Shown one piece after another: positions 12,923-21,907 of a stretch of DNA of 33,641 bases; the first letter of the stretch is position 1, and every line of letters starts with the position of its first letter. The stretch covers positions 1-33,641 of IMG/VR virus record IMGVR_UViG_3300046373_000239; one strand, 5' to 3'. A program made the translations under genes and the position numbers. The DNA comes from a virus. The notes beneath the pieces were generated by a model, which was not told the DNA's origin, made no database searches, and was given only the letters and a program-made list of their open reading frames with translations.

Positions 12923-13810
12923 TTAAGCTGTTACAACAGCGTCAAAATTTGTTGTGGCTAATGCAACATTAGGTGTTGTCGCTGTATCTTTGACTGCTGC
13001 AGCTTTGAAGTTCAGACGAACGGTTTTCCCAGCTACAAATGTAGTAGAAGGAATCGTGATCACAGCTTTAGGGTTTGCAGTAAATGTATCTAACCATGTT
13101 ACTGAATTGGCTACTGACGTAATTGCAATGGCTACAGGCGTGCCTAATGCATCATTCGATAAAGCAGATAACAAATTGTTTATATCTGTAATAGCTAAAG
13201 TGGTGGCATTTAGTACTTCGTTGAAGGTAAATATCAATTGAGTTTTAGCGCCAGCAGCAGGAGCGGATAACTTACCGTTTGGAGCTGTTAAATCATTCGC
13301 TACCACCTTCGCAAACTCAATACTCCACGGTTCTGTCGTAGGTGTGGTTTCATCATATGTTGCAGTAAATGTAAGTTTAGGAACGATTTCATCCTTATCT
13401 TTGAGGGTCCAGTCCAATCCCTCTAAATTGATAGCATTATTCAGGATGATCTTGACCGTCTTACCTGCCTTTGTTTTACCAAACCAGTACACTACACTGT
13501 AATCAGTATCTACAATATAAGTGGAGGCAGTTAACACATCCTTTACAGGATCAGATGTATTCAGAGTTAACGCCGCATAAAGCTTCGGGAGATTCGCTGT
13601 GTTCAGTTCCAACGCGCTAATGTCCAGCGTGGCCACACTCTTTGTCTTAACCTGTCTGCCTTTGACTGGTCCGAGATCTCCATCGGCTTCCATAAGCTTG
13701 TATGTCGTTTTTACAACAAATTTACCACCACCACGAGTAAGGCCTATATCAACACCATTTACGTTGAATATTCCATACCCTAAAATAATATTACTCGGGT
13801 TTCCTTGCAT
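12923..13810 (-). CDS. Major tail (tube) protein with C-terminal Ig-like domain
   Basis: The 295-aa protein has a tail-tube fold region (about residues 1-165: NIILGYGIFNVNGVDIGLTR, then GPVKGRQVKTKSVATLDISA, then GLDWTLKDKDEIVPKLTFTA). An Ala/Thr/Val-rich extension (about 170-295, SAPAAGAKTQLIFTFNEVLN, then NPKAVITIPSTTFVAGKTVR) looks like a bacterial Ig-like/SwmB-type domain displayed on the tail surface. It lies between tail-completion and chaperone genes, the normal place for the tube protein. ATG 13810 follows 3 bases after the preceding stop. Surface Ig domains on tail tubes are known to bind cell-wall or other polymers weakly; that role here is inferred. Confidence 0.88.
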   Translation of the reverse strand: MQGNPSNIILGYGIFNVNGVDIGLTRGGGKFVVKTTYKLMEADGDLGPVKGRQVKTKSVATLDISALELNTANLPKLYAALTLNTSDPVKDVLTASTYIVDTDYSVVYWFGKTKAGKTVKIILNNAINLEGLDWTLKDKDEIVPKLTFTATYDETTPTTEPWSIEFAKVVANDLTAPNGKLSAPAAGAKTQLIFTFNEVLNATTLAITDINNLLSALSNDALGTPVAIAITSVANSVTWLDTFTANPKAVITIPSTTFVAGKTVRLNFKAAAVKDTATTPNVALATTNFDAVVTA

Positions 13811-13813
13811 GGC

Positions 13814-14191
13814 TTAACCACCTTCATAAGTTCTAATTTGATATACATATTTTCTTCTGCGGATGCTTGGTTCCGGGTCATGCAAGGTCATTCTGTTTTC
13901 CCTAAAAAACTCCATTGAAACATTATTTATGATTATGGATTTACGATGCAATGCTTGATCGACAGAAGCCATCATTGTTTCTAGAGCAGTGGTATCGCCG
14001 TTTGTCGGAGCATCCCAGCCGTCAACATCTAACACGAATTGCTCCAATGTTCCATCATCGTTTGAATTAGGAAGGTCATAAACAATATAGGGATATACCG
14101 CATCATCCGGAGCGACTTCAAAATACACAGTTGGATGAATTGTTTTTAATAAAATTTGGATGCATTTACGGATTTCGATAATTTTACTCAT
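13814..14191 (-). CDS. Tail completion / minor tail protein
   Basis: ATG 14191 (MSKIIEIRKCIQILLKTIHP) overlaps the end of the previous gene by 8 bases and is preferred over the ATGs further upstream. The 126-aa product contains VYFEVAPDDAVYPYIVYDLP, then QFVLDVDGWDAP and a C-terminal REN-RRRKYVYQIRTYEGG. This resembles the neck/tail-completion proteins found between gp10-like and tube genes (DUF3168-like in layout). It would form the ring joining tail tube to head. Function is assigned from position and pattern. Confidence 0.7.
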   Translation of the reverse strand: MSKIIEIRKCIQILLKTIHPTVYFEVAPDDAVYPYIVYDLPNSNDDGTLEQFVLDVDGWDAPTNGDTTALETMMASVDQALHRKSIIINNVSMEFFRENRMTLHDPEPSIRRRKYVYQIRTYEGG

Positions 14192-14627
14192 CTTCCACAT
14201 CCCCTTCGTCGTCCGCATCAATCAATCCGATTGCTCTGTTCTCATCTTCAATCTCCTTGATGTAGAGCCCTGCGATACGGCGTATATCGTCGATGTTATT
14301 CATAGCGGCATTTCTGAGGATCGCACGCCTTGGCTGCTTGCTCGTACCAAGTTCTTGTTTCACCCCGTACCAGGTATCGTGCTTTATGCCCACTTGAAGA
14401 TTCCCCTCACGCTTACGTACCCATATTTGGAAGGCTTTCAACGGCCTCTTGCCTCGCTTAAAGCCTTTCAATTTACGGACCTCATCTAAAGCCCGCCTAC
14501 GAATAAGCTTTCCAATATCACGCAAGGCAGCTCTCTCGAGCTCCTGCATTAGATACATTGCGCGGTCAATGGATGAGGTGAATTCAACGCCGTTCCTTGT
14601 TATCTTTACAGCACTAGGGATCGCCAT
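14184..14627 (-). CDS. HK97 gp10-like head-tail joining protein
   Basis: ATG 14627 (MAIPSAVKITRNGVEFTSSI) shares a base with the preceding stop (TAATG) and has GGGGTGAAATA before it. The 147-aa product has the layout of HK97 gp10/neck proteins: a helical front ERAALRDIGKLIRRRALDEV, a basic central region KGFKRGKRPLKAFQIWVRKR, then GVKQELGTSKQPRRAILRNA and an acidic tail. These proteins act in joining head and tail. The phrase YGVKQELGTSKQP is the family's usual signature. Confidence 0.82.
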   Translation of the reverse strand: MAIPSAVKITRNGVEFTSSIDRAMYLMQELERAALRDIGKLIRRRALDEVRKLKGFKRGKRPLKAFQIWVRKREGNLQVGIKHDTWYGVKQELGTSKQPRRAILRNAAMNNIDDIRRIAGLYIKEIEDENRAIGLIDADDEGDVEDE

Positions 14628-14935
14628 TATTTCACCCCATTTACTAATCCAGAACAAATAAGCTCGAGGATTTCGCCATTCTTTGAATAGGTACGGATAA
14701 TAGTGTAAGTCTTGTTTTCGTATTCCAGCTTCGGCTCATCAAAATACTCGATACTCCGAATTTCGAACATGATCTCGGGTTTTAAGCCTGTTGAAGCAGC
14801 CTGATAAAATTCGGTTTGTCGAATGGATTTTTTGTTAGCGAATACCTGCCTGGAAGTTTCGGTTTCAATCGGATCACCCATAACGTTTTCTCCATTAGTG
14901 ACAGCGACTAGGTTTATTACGTCACGCCACATCAT
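14627..14935 (-). CDS. Phage head closure / head-tail adaptor protein
   Basis: The 102-aa protein begins right after the connector stop (TAG-ATG). The sequence MMWRDVINLVAVTNGENVMG, then RQVFANKKSIRQTEFYQAAS, then YENKTYTIIRTYSKNGEILE is typical of SPP1 gp16/HK97-type head closure proteins, which stopper the portal and form the tail interface. A second in-frame ATG directly follows. Order and length fit the family. Confidence 0.82.
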   Translation of the reverse strand: MMWRDVINLVAVTNGENVMGDPIETETSRQVFANKKSIRQTEFYQAASTGLKPEIMFEIRSIEYFDEPKLEYENKTYTIIRTYSKNGEILELICSGLVNGVK

Positions 14936-15451
14936 CTAAACCACCGCCGTCATGAATACTGCAACTGTTCTGCTTAACTCGATATCAACGATCCCATTTA
15001 GAGCAACATAACCACCTAATATAACCCGGTACTTCATATTTTGTTCTTGCTTTACTCCAATGAAGATAGCGGTACCTGCAGAGTTGGTTATTTGCTCTTG
15101 ATCGTTAAAGGTCACTGTTGCATTCTCAAGCAACACTGTCCCGACTTTAACCGTGAATGTTATCGTAAATGAGTTATACTCCTGCGAAAGCGTGAGGTGC
15201 GCCTTAAGTGCCTCATATGACTCCATAAGACGCTTAGCATCTGGATTGTCAAAGCCGAAGTTCGCCTTAACATAAATAGAAACCGTCCGTTTAATCAGCG
15301 GGTCGGCTTCGTCTTCAGTTTTGGTTTTTAAAACTCCGGCTAATCTCAGGTCATTTTGAGCAGCAGTGATCAAGTCGCTCACTTCTTCGTCAAACGTCGT
15401 GTTTGTTGCGCCGATCCGTAAAAGTTTTTTGGTGCTTTCGAGTAAGGGCAT
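14936..15451 (-). CDS. Head-tail connector (gp6-like) with C-terminal beta domain
   Basis: Residues 1-90 match the gp6-like connector: KKLLRIGATNTTFDEEVSDL, then ITAAQNDLRLAGV, then RTVSIYVKANFGFDNPDAKR and LMESYEALKAHLTLSQEY. Ordinary members end there at about 95-110 aa. This one carries about 80 more residues (FTITFTVKVGTVLLENATVT, then TNSAGTAIFIGVKQEQNMKY, then GGYVALNGIVDIEL), which read as a carboxypeptidase-regulatory or Ig-like beta sandwich. The extension may be a surface decoration at the head-tail neck. The connector call is firm; the role of the extension is unknown. Confidence 0.82.
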   Translation of the reverse strand: MPLLESTKKLLRIGATNTTFDEEVSDLITAAQNDLRLAGVLKTKTEDEADPLIKRTVSIYVKANFGFDNPDAKRLMESYEALKAHLTLSQEYNSFTITFTVKVGTVLLENATVTFNDQEQITNSAGTAIFIGVKQEQNMKYRVILGGYVALNGIVDIELSRTVAVFMTAVV

Positions 15452-15463
15452 GAGAGCACCGCC

Positions 15464-16075
15464 TTACACCATCAAGTAAACATCAACAATAGTACTGTTT
15501 AATGCGCTATTAAGATCAATAGTGTTATCCTCAATGGCTGTTATAGATGTTGTGACTGCCGGTGCAGTTCCTTCTTTCACGTTATTGCGATAAGCCTCTC
15601 GCACTGTATTGTGGGGAAGGAGATAAGGCAAGCCTAACTTCTCACCGAATCCAATTGCTGTTGTGGCACCAACTCCGTCATGAGCAGGGATGGTGATGGA
15701 TGTGATTGTCTTAAATGCTTTGTTGCCTACTACGGTACCCACTGTATCCAGAGTAAAAGCTGGCAATACTTCGCTGATTACCTCGTCCTTATAGTTGGTG
15801 CCTGTGATGGTTATTTGAATTCCTTTAATGTCCGTTGCCACGCCTCCGACCGTTGCTGTGATGTTCCTTGGAACACTCGGCTGTGTAAAAGCGGTTGTCA
15901 CCACTTGCTGCGCTCCATTATCAACAACAGCAGCATGAATGCCAGCTGCTGCAGCAACAGTTGCAAAGGCTGCATCAACTTGAAAATGAGCTAGAAAGAC
16001 CATATCAGCAGCTACATTTGGAACATCGGTCGCTATGGCCTGACCAATTTTATAATTATAAGGGTATAGTCCCAT
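15464..16075 (-). CDS. Phage structural protein, probable head decoration or neck
   Basis: The 203-aa product lies between the capsid and connector genes. It begins MGLYPYNYKIGQAIATDVPN and is rich in Ala, Val, Thr and Ile with mostly beta character (PSVPRNITATVGGVATDIKG, then IQITITGTNYKDEVISEVLP, then FKTITSITIPAHDGVGATTA). It has no helix-rich connector pattern and no signal peptide. By position and composition it is a virion surface protein, perhaps a head decoration or fibre-like component. I cannot assign a named family. Confidence 0.7.
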   Translation of the reverse strand: MGLYPYNYKIGQAIATDVPNVAADMVFLAHFQVDAAFATVAAAAGIHAAVVDNGAQQVVTTAFTQPSVPRNITATVGGVATDIKGIQITITGTNYKDEVISEVLPAFTLDTVGTVVGNKAFKTITSITIPAHDGVGATTAIGFGEKLGLPYLLPHNTVREAYRNNVKEGTAPAVTTSITAIEDNTIDLNSALNSTIVDVYLMV

Positions 16076-16137
16076 GGTTTTTACCGCCTTTCAGAGTTTT
16101 TAGGGCAGCATTGAACTGCCCTAATTGAATCAAATAA

Positions 16138-17349
16138 TTAAGCTTTTGGTGCTATTTTCACAAAGGCTTTGGCTAATACCGGCTTCGAATCCCCGACCAA
16201 AGTTCCCTTGTAATCAATCAAATTCGCTTTGAAGCTGGACTCCAATGACTTCTCAATCATCACGTCTTGCGAAATGTTCATGCTGTATTGCATGAAGTCG
16301 CCATAAACAATAACGCCGTCAGGAACGAAATCATTTTCAACTACAGGTGAACCGAGAATGCGACCAACAAAATCTCCAGTTGGATCCAGAATGAAAACAG
16401 GTTCGCCATCAGCTGTCATCATGCTTGCTACTTGATTCCAAAGAGTAGCGGTGCTCATGGTGTATTTTGCATTTCGCTTGTAACCTTGTTTTAACTTACC
16501 TTTGGAAGCTGTCATTGTGGCATAGGTCATGCCTGAAGCCGGGTATTCAACTAGATTGCTATTGGCGAGCGAGAAAGTGATACCCACTAAAATTCCAGTA
16601 GGCTCTGGAGGGTTAGCAGCTGCGCCCAAACCATTAACAATTGCATTTTCAATAGCTTTACCCATCTTATCGGAAAGCTTGGACACGACAAAAGCCTCTA
16701 ACGCATCAATGGACATTGCATTAACTGCTTTCGACATGGATATGATCTTGACCAACTCATAGCCACCCAAACTAACGCCGCCGATATCGATTTTCTCCGA
16801 ATCCACTGCAACCCCTTGAACATGATTCCAAGAAGCATCTGCCAAATCACTGGCAACTGGAATAAATACATTGCCGGGGATAAAGTTCTTATCGATGTAT
16901 GGATACAAGGCTAGCGTTTGCTCCCAGTTTGCTTTGATCAGGTTAAGGGTGATTGTTGGTATTGCCTTACCTGCACTGTTCGAATCAGTCGTCATAAAAG
17001 TGCTAACACGTCTTTCAACTTCGCTCGTTACAAAGTCGAAAGCTTTTCTTTCTTCAGGGTGAAGTTGACGTCCAGATATGTTTTTGAAAAATGCTGAGCG
17101 ATATTCCTTGCTGCCCAACGTATCATAGAAGTCTGATCTTTGTTCTGTGCCAGGAGCAGGGATAGGTGTAGGGTTTCCGCTACCAGCAAGTATTGCTGCC
17201 GCCATCGCTGCACGCTTTTCAATTTGTGCCTTTTCTTCGTTTAACGCTCGAAGCTCCGTTTCCAAAGCGACTAAATCACATTCTGCACCGCTTGTTAAAA
17301 TTGCACCAATTGCCTGTTTTCTTGTTTCGATTTCTTGTAAACGATTCAT
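16138..17349 (-). CDS. Major capsid protein, HK97 family
   Basis: The 403-aa product starts at ATG 17349 with AAAGGAG 8 bases upstream. Residues 1-50 are a charged coiled coil (MNRLQEIETRKQAIGAILTS, then LRALNEEKAQIEKRAAM), the delta scaffold removed by the prohead protease. The mature HK97 fold follows, with characteristic stretches SAGKAIPTITLNLIKANWEQ, then LGGYELVKIISMSKAVNAMS, then the E-loop/P-domain region and a late VVENDFVPDGVIVYGDFMQY. It directly follows the protease gene, as in HK97. It appears intact. Confidence 0.93.
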   Translation of the reverse strand: MNRLQEIETRKQAIGAILTSGAECDLVALETELRALNEEKAQIEKRAAMAAAILAGSGNPTPIPAPGTEQRSDFYDTLGSKEYRSAFFKNISGRQLHPEERKAFDFVTSEVERRVSTFMTTDSNSAGKAIPTITLNLIKANWEQTLALYPYIDKNFIPGNVFIPVASDLADASWNHVQGVAVDSEKIDIGGVSLGGYELVKIISMSKAVNAMSIDALEAFVVSKLSDKMGKAIENAIVNGLGAAANPPEPTGILVGITFSLANSNLVEYPASGMTYATMTASKGKLKQGYKRNAKYTMSTATLWNQVASMMTADGEPVFILDPTGDFVGRILGSPVVENDFVPDGVIVYGDFMQYSMNISQDVMIEKSLESSFKANLIDYKGTLVGDSKPVLAKAFVKIAPKA

Positions 17350-17377
17350 GGGTCATTCTCCTTTTGTTATGGTTTTT

Positions 17378-17971
17378 TTAAATTAAGGTTTGAATTATCA
17401 ATTTCTTACGCAATTCAGCAGCCTCCACCGCTTTACGCCCTTTCTCGGCCTCCACCTCGAAATAGCTCCTTGCCAGAATTGAAGTGTCTGAATACGCCCC
17501 CGAATCCACGGCAGCGACATCATACAATCTTTTGATTTTCAAAATAGTGCGAGTATGGGTTTGTACGTTGTAAGAGTCTTCCTCTACCGAGAAAGCAAAC
17601 GACATTTCCGTTATCGCACCACCTTGAATAAGTGTATATAAATCCCTTGCGGGAGCTATATCAAACAGAGTGGCTCGCATGTTCAAGCCTGAAATATCTT
17701 TGACCAGTTGTAAGGATCCTCGCTTTGTTCTAGCCATAATCATTACATCGCTAGAATGGTTGTAGCGGAAAACAACGTCAGTCATGTCCGTGCTATCCAG
17801 TGCTTTGGAATCTATTGTTTCGAAATACTGGATGCCGTCATATTCATATAAAAGCGTCGGTGAATTGAACACTATGGCCCGACCTTCAACAATCATTTCC
17901 TTACTATCAGGTGCCGCCTGAGCTGCCCTGATCTCCATTAGGCGTTTTTCCGTCTTGATTTCCACTTCCAT
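17378..17971 (-). CDS. HK97 prohead protease (peptidase S78)
   Basis: The 197-aa product is taken from ATG 17971, since the upstream open frame lies deep in the portal gene. It has the S78 pattern: IVEGRAIVFNSPTLLYEYDG, the His of VVFRYNHSSD (H72), and the Ser of AITEMSFAFSVEED (S124), followed by RLYDVAAVDSGAYSDTSI. These fit the His-Ser catalytic core of HK97 gp4. The start overlaps the portal end by about 65 bases. It cleaves the capsid delta domain during maturation. Ribosome site GGAAAGGGTG is close to the ATG, so a GTG two codons later is also possible. Confidence 0.88.
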   Translation of the reverse strand: MEVEIKTEKRLMEIRAAQAAPDSKEMIVEGRAIVFNSPTLLYEYDGIQYFETIDSKALDSTDMTDVVFRYNHSSDVMIMARTKRGSLQLVKDISGLNMRATLFDIAPARDLYTLIQGGAITEMSFAFSVEEDSYNVQTHTRTILKIKRLYDVAAVDSGAYSDTSILARSYFEVEAEKGRKAVEAAELRKKLIIQTLI

Positions 17972-19163
17972 CACCCTTTCCCACTTGATATTCATTCGCT
18001 TTTGAAGCATCGATAAAATTAAGTGACATGATACGCATTTCTCCGCCATCAATTGGCGGCAAGTTGAATATTTCTAGCGCGTCATTCTTGCTCAACAAAC
18101 CTCTGTCCATAAGCAGCGTCACAACACTTATTTTCGTAGCATTAGTGGCATATTGGAGTCGGTTAGCTTCGAAAACAATTTCATTCCCGAATCCCTTTTG
18201 TCCAGTAGTAAAAAGCTTGGCTGTAAATTCCAAGCTGAGTTGTAAGGATATTGGCTCCAGCACGCTTTCATAAAAAGAAGCCCATTGTTGTTCGGAATAA
18301 TCCGACATAACAATTGAGGCATTCACATTGAAATACTTATATACTTTTTCCTCGATCAACTTCATTTGAGTAGCATTGATCATCATCGGTGTACTTTTCA
18401 ATTCGGTATAATCAAACTTTCCATCAGTTGCAGCCACACCACCATCATTGTTGATAGACATATAGTCTTTCATGAAGTCATCGCGCTGTTTGATCAAGTC
18501 TTCTCGCTTCATCATGGACGTAAACTTTAAAATCCCTCGCAAAGATGCAGAGGATTTAATCGCATTTACGATCCCTTGGTTTGTCGTTGTGACCAAATTC
18601 AACGCCGGTGTTAATGCTGCATCGGATGTTTCGCCATATATATCATGCTTGTAGAAAAACCGGCGCAAATGAATCAGGTCTGTGTATGGTAAAACGACAG
18701 TTTGCCCTCCCATAAAATTAAACCGGGCAAACATTTCCCCGGAAACTTCTAGCAATTCTACTGTAGAGGAGAGTAACGGATACAAGCCACGGACTGTACC
18801 GAAAGCATCGCGCTGGATGTAGATGAAAGCATTGTTTTTCAAATACCACTGCGTAATCACTTTATAGTAAAAGCTGTATGCATCCATGTAAGGATTCGGA
18901 CGCACTTGCAAAAGTTGCTCAAGGTTCGAATCTGCCTTTTGCATGCCATCTGCCGTCCTCCGTATATGCTTTGGTTTAAGCTTTGCACCGTTCCGCGCGA
19001 TAGCATCGACTGCCGTTCGAACAGTGTCTTGTTCATAGGCATCACCAGTAAAGCTAGTAAAGAAAGGTGTATATCCATTGAGCATTTTTAATTGTGATTG
19101 CCCTTGGTATTCTTTCGGTTTACTTCCAAAGATCTTTTCATACATCGAACGTTTTTCTGTCAA
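17907..19163 (-). CDS. Portal protein, HK97 type
   Basis: TTG 19163 is the start, with AAGGAGGTGAG 7 bases before it. The 418-aa protein contains the portal signatures YEQDTVRTAVDAIARNGAKL, then LLQVRPNPYMDAYSFYYKVI, then LIHLRRFFYKHDIYGETSDA and a later KVYKYFNVNASIVMSDYSEQ, typical of HK97-type portals. The C-terminus is a low-complexity Gly/Asp/Asn tail (GDGSGNQDG), common in this family. It forms the dodecameric channel through which the terminase pumps DNA. It directly follows the large terminase (13 bp gap). Confidence 0.92.
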   Translation of the reverse strand: MTEKRSMYEKIFGSKPKEYQGQSQLKMLNGYTPFFTSFTGDAYEQDTVRTAVDAIARNGAKLKPKHIRRTADGMQKADSNLEQLLQVRPNPYMDAYSFYYKVITQWYLKNNAFIYIQRDAFGTVRGLYPLLSSTVELLEVSGEMFARFNFMGGQTVVLPYTDLIHLRRFFYKHDIYGETSDAALTPALNLVTTTNQGIVNAIKSSASLRGILKFTSMMKREDLIKQRDDFMKDYMSINNDGGVAATDGKFDYTELKSTPMMINATQMKLIEEKVYKYFNVNASIVMSDYSEQQWASFYESVLEPISLQLSLEFTAKLFTTGQKGFGNEIVFEANRLQYATNATKISVVTLLMDRGLLSKNDALEIFNLPPIDGGEMRIMSLNFIDASKANEYQVGKGDGSGNQDGKTPNGDQGSSGGT

Positions 19164-19175
19164 TTTCTCACCTCC

Positions 19176-20827
19176 TTAAATCATGGCTTGGTAGTCTGAT
19201 AGATTTTCAAACAATCCGGTATAGGCGATGAGTAAAGAGACCGCGCCATCAATACGAAGTCTTTGCTTTTTCCCTTTTATTGGACGGATGTTATCGTTCT
19301 TGTCGCGCTCTACACTGGTGTTGGTTAGACACCATTGCAGAGCTGGGTTAGCGTTAAAGTTAATTAGCTTTGCTCCGAGGTCAGCACCCATTTCCTTCAT
19401 CGGCTGGCTGAGCGTTTGAGCACCCTGTCTACACTGAACCATCTTAAAACCTTTTTCTTTATTTCATCTACCCAATACTTACTGCACCAAGGATCGTAGT
19501 AGTTCCATAGAGGGCTAATTTCGTATTCCTGATACATCTTTACATACCAATCCGTAATATCGCTAAAATTAATCTTGTTTCCTTTACAAAGGGTTAATAA
19601 TTCGCGCTCAGCCCACTTGTCGTATGGTATCTTGTCATCTTTAACTCGCTGTTCCAATAGATCCTCTGGTAAGAAATACATTTGCAAAGCGTATTTCTTG
19701 TCGCTACCCGGCTTCATCAGCAATAGTGTTGCACATGATAAATCAGTAGTGGATGATAAGTCCGTTCCGCTTACTGCGTAACTGTTTCTAATGTCATCCA
19801 TTGTAAATGTTTCAGGATTCTTTATCGTGTCAAAAGTTAGCCATGTGCCTGCGACGGTATCTCGGATGTTGAAATCTTTGGTAAGCAGTGTTGGTAGAAA
19901 GTCTGGATCGTTTTTCGCCCTCTCCACATTGGCGGCTAGTTCGTCATAGCTCTTGATTGTGCCTAGACCCGGATTGGCTTTCTCCCACATCCGGAAGTCT
20001 GTCCATTCATTTCTATCGTCTAGCTCATAAATGAAGGACAAGAATCGTTCGTCTGTAAATCCATCTATACCGTCCAGCACCAGACATGCGTAATTATAGA
20101 TGCTGTCAAAGATGCACTCGCGGACAAACCCTGCAGTTGTGATCATGTCCAGCAACGGTTGTTGTCTAGCTGTCATGGATTGTTTTGCAACGTCGTATAG
20201 ATTACGATCCTTAATCGCGTGTAGTTCATCCATGATGATGTTGTGCGCGTTCAATCCGTCTAAACTGTTGCTGTCTGAAGATAACGGCTCAAATTTGGAA
20301 AAGGTTACTGGGAAGTACAAATCCGTTTTTCGCTTCTTGATATGTTTGCTCAGCGCTGGCGACTGGCTAATCATCTTTATGGCTTCACCGAATACAATTT
20401 TGGCTTGATCCTTTTTCGTGGCCATAGAATAGACTTCTGCTCCACCTTCACCATCGCCAATCATCATGTATGTTCCACTTGCTGCCTTTTCAGTGGATTT
20501 TCCGTTTTTACGACCAACTAGAGTAAACACTTCGCGGCAGCGCCTAAACCTTGTTTCGCGGTTAACGAAACCATACACAGCTTGCATCTTTGCTTTCTGA
20601 AATAGTTCCAGAAAAACAGGCTTACCGATCCATTGCCCAGTTGAATGTTTGCAGAATCGTTCAATGAATTCTATGGGCTGCGTAGCTTTCTCTAAGTCAA
20701 ATTTCCAATCGTCTTGTGGATGTTTCAGCTCATCAATCAACTTCGTGTATTGCTGTATGATTCGCTTTGAAACCTGAATATCTCCCGCTTCCATTTGATC
20801 CCAGTACTCCAACATATAGTTTTTCAT
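19176..20827 (-). CDS. Terminase large subunit, split by a one-base frameshift
   Basis: The first frame (19397-20827, 476 codons) carries the ATPase: Walker A GRKNGKST (residues 105-112) and Walker B IIMDE (197-201), plus SGTDLSSTTDL, the first nuclease aspartate. After YDPWCSKYWVDEIKKK it runs off into VLRWFSVDRVLKRSASR. The expected continuation (KMVQCRQGAQTLSQPMKEMG to RIDGAVSLLIAY) lies in the -1 frame, 19176-19442. One missing base at 19450-19451, or a -1 shift re-reading the G of AAG, restores a product of about 550 aa, the usual length. Without it the last nuclease aspartate is lost. ATGA overlap with the small subunit. Confidence 0.88.
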
Positions 20828-21180
20828 TTACGACTCCTCAAGAAACCCATTAGTTCATCTGCCGCTTTTTGCGATCCGTCATTGCTGGGAAGCAAGTCCA
20901 GTAATTGCTTGCAAATCGCCAAATAGTTTCGCACCATGGAGTTGTATGTCTTAGATGCCGGATGTTCCCTAAACATTTTCTGTTTGCCTTGTTCGAATAA
21001 ATCAACCGCGCCGTCATTATTTATCATTTCTTGCAGCTCTGCGAGTGTTGCGAGAACGAAACAAGCTTGATTCTTCAACCCTTCAGACAACCTCTGTTTA
21101 TCTTTTGGTAAGTTTTTAAATATGCTATTTAGTTTGGTTAACTCTTTCTTTATCAGCTTTTCTTTCTCAATCTTATCCAT
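20824..21180 (-). CDS. Terminase small subunit (P27-like)
   Basis: ATG 21180 (MDKIEKEKLIKKELTKLNSI) is chosen, with GGGGGAGGGGATGAAACG in front; the frame is open to 21249 but those codons look non-coding. The 118-aa product is helical (LSEGLKNQACFVLATLAELQ, then ASKTYNSMVRNYLAICKQLL, then LLPSNDGSQKAADELMGFLR), the layout of phage P27-type small terminases. They bind the packaging site and bring the large subunit to it. Its stop overlaps the large-subunit ATG (ATGA). Confidence 0.8.
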   Translation of the reverse strand: MDKIEKEKLIKKELTKLNSIFKNLPKDKQRLSEGLKNQACFVLATLAELQEMINNDGAVDLFEQGKQKMFREHPASKTYNSMVRNYLAICKQLLDLLPSNDGSQKAADELMGFLRSRK

Positions 21181-21433
21181 CGTTTCATCCCCTCCCCCTA
21201 ACCCCCCCTTGTACGAAAATCGCGTTTCGGGGCATTCGACTCTCCCCAAACGGTCCGTAGGTTAATATCTTTAATATTTTTGATGGGGGGTATCGCCAGA
21301 ATCCGCAACACAATTCGTATTGATTTTATTTTTCTACAGATTCAAATATAAACCCGTTATCTTTTGTATCCTTACGATTGATCCTAGTGGTTCACGATTG
21401 ACTTGAGCGGCAATGACTATGCATTCCGAATAA
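21181..21433. other. Intergenic region before the terminase, candidate packaging (cos) site
   Basis: The 250-bp gap between the kinase-like gene and the small terminase holds several small dyads. They are CGAAA-atcgcg-TTTCG (21213-21228), GGGG...CCCC (21229-21247), ACGG-T-CCGT (21250-21258) and opposed C- and G-runs (near 21190-21208 and 21285-21290). In cos phages the packaging site usually lies just before the small terminase gene, and the HNH gene nearby fits that type. No cut site can be fixed by eye. Confidence 0.35.
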
Positions 21434-21892
21434 TCACAACATGGACAATGCGACTAACCTTTTCCTTTGCTCATCCTTGAGCAGCTTATACTTCTTAAAC
21501 CAATCTCGTATTAGCCTGATCTGCTCATCCTTACTCGCTTGCCTGTCATCGTTCTCATTCACACGCTTGATACACTCGGCTTCAGTTGTATCCATTACCT
21601 TATACTTCACATCATCAAAGTCTTTGAATAGTGCTTTAAAGGCATCATCTACCCATGTAACAATGATCCATGCAGCATCTAACTTACTTTCAGTCTTAAG
21701 CTTATCGATGATGAGCTGACGTATAGCTAATACATAGCCAATCAAGTTATCATTCTTTTGGTGTGCATCATAGTTGGACAGTGTTCGCATGAGTAAGTCG
21801 AAATCAAACCTTATATCGTTCTTGCCCATTTGCTCTACTACATAGGTGCTCTTGCCTGAAGCTGGGCAACCCCATATCACATTGATCTTCAT
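21434..21892 (-). CDS. P-loop kinase-like protein
   Basis: The 152-aa protein begins MKINVIWGCPASGKSTYVVE, with a Walker A GCPASGKST at residues 8-16, and FDFDLLMRTLSNYDAH resembling the substrate-binding region of polynucleotide kinase-like enzymes. Later AAWIIVTWVDDAFKALF fits the second strand and DDRQASKDEQIRLIRDWFKK the lid. Such AAA kinases are frequent near terminase genes in Firmicute phages, where their substrates (DNA ends, nucleotides or proteins) are mostly unknown. No second catalytic domain is present. Confidence 0.75.
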   Translation of the reverse strand: MKINVIWGCPASGKSTYVVEQMGKNDIRFDFDLLMRTLSNYDAHQKNDNLIGYVLAIRQLIIDKLKTESKLDAAWIIVTWVDDAFKALFKDFDDVKYKVMDTTEAECIKRVNENDDRQASKDEQIRLIRDWFKKYKLLKDEQRKRLVALSML

Positions 21893-21907
21893 TTATTAAA
21901 TCGCCCC

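Noticed and set aside
19176-19442. A separate 88-aa protein
   Set aside because: Its sequence is the C-terminal nuclease end of the large terminase in the next frame, with no ribosome site; treated as part of the frameshifted gene.
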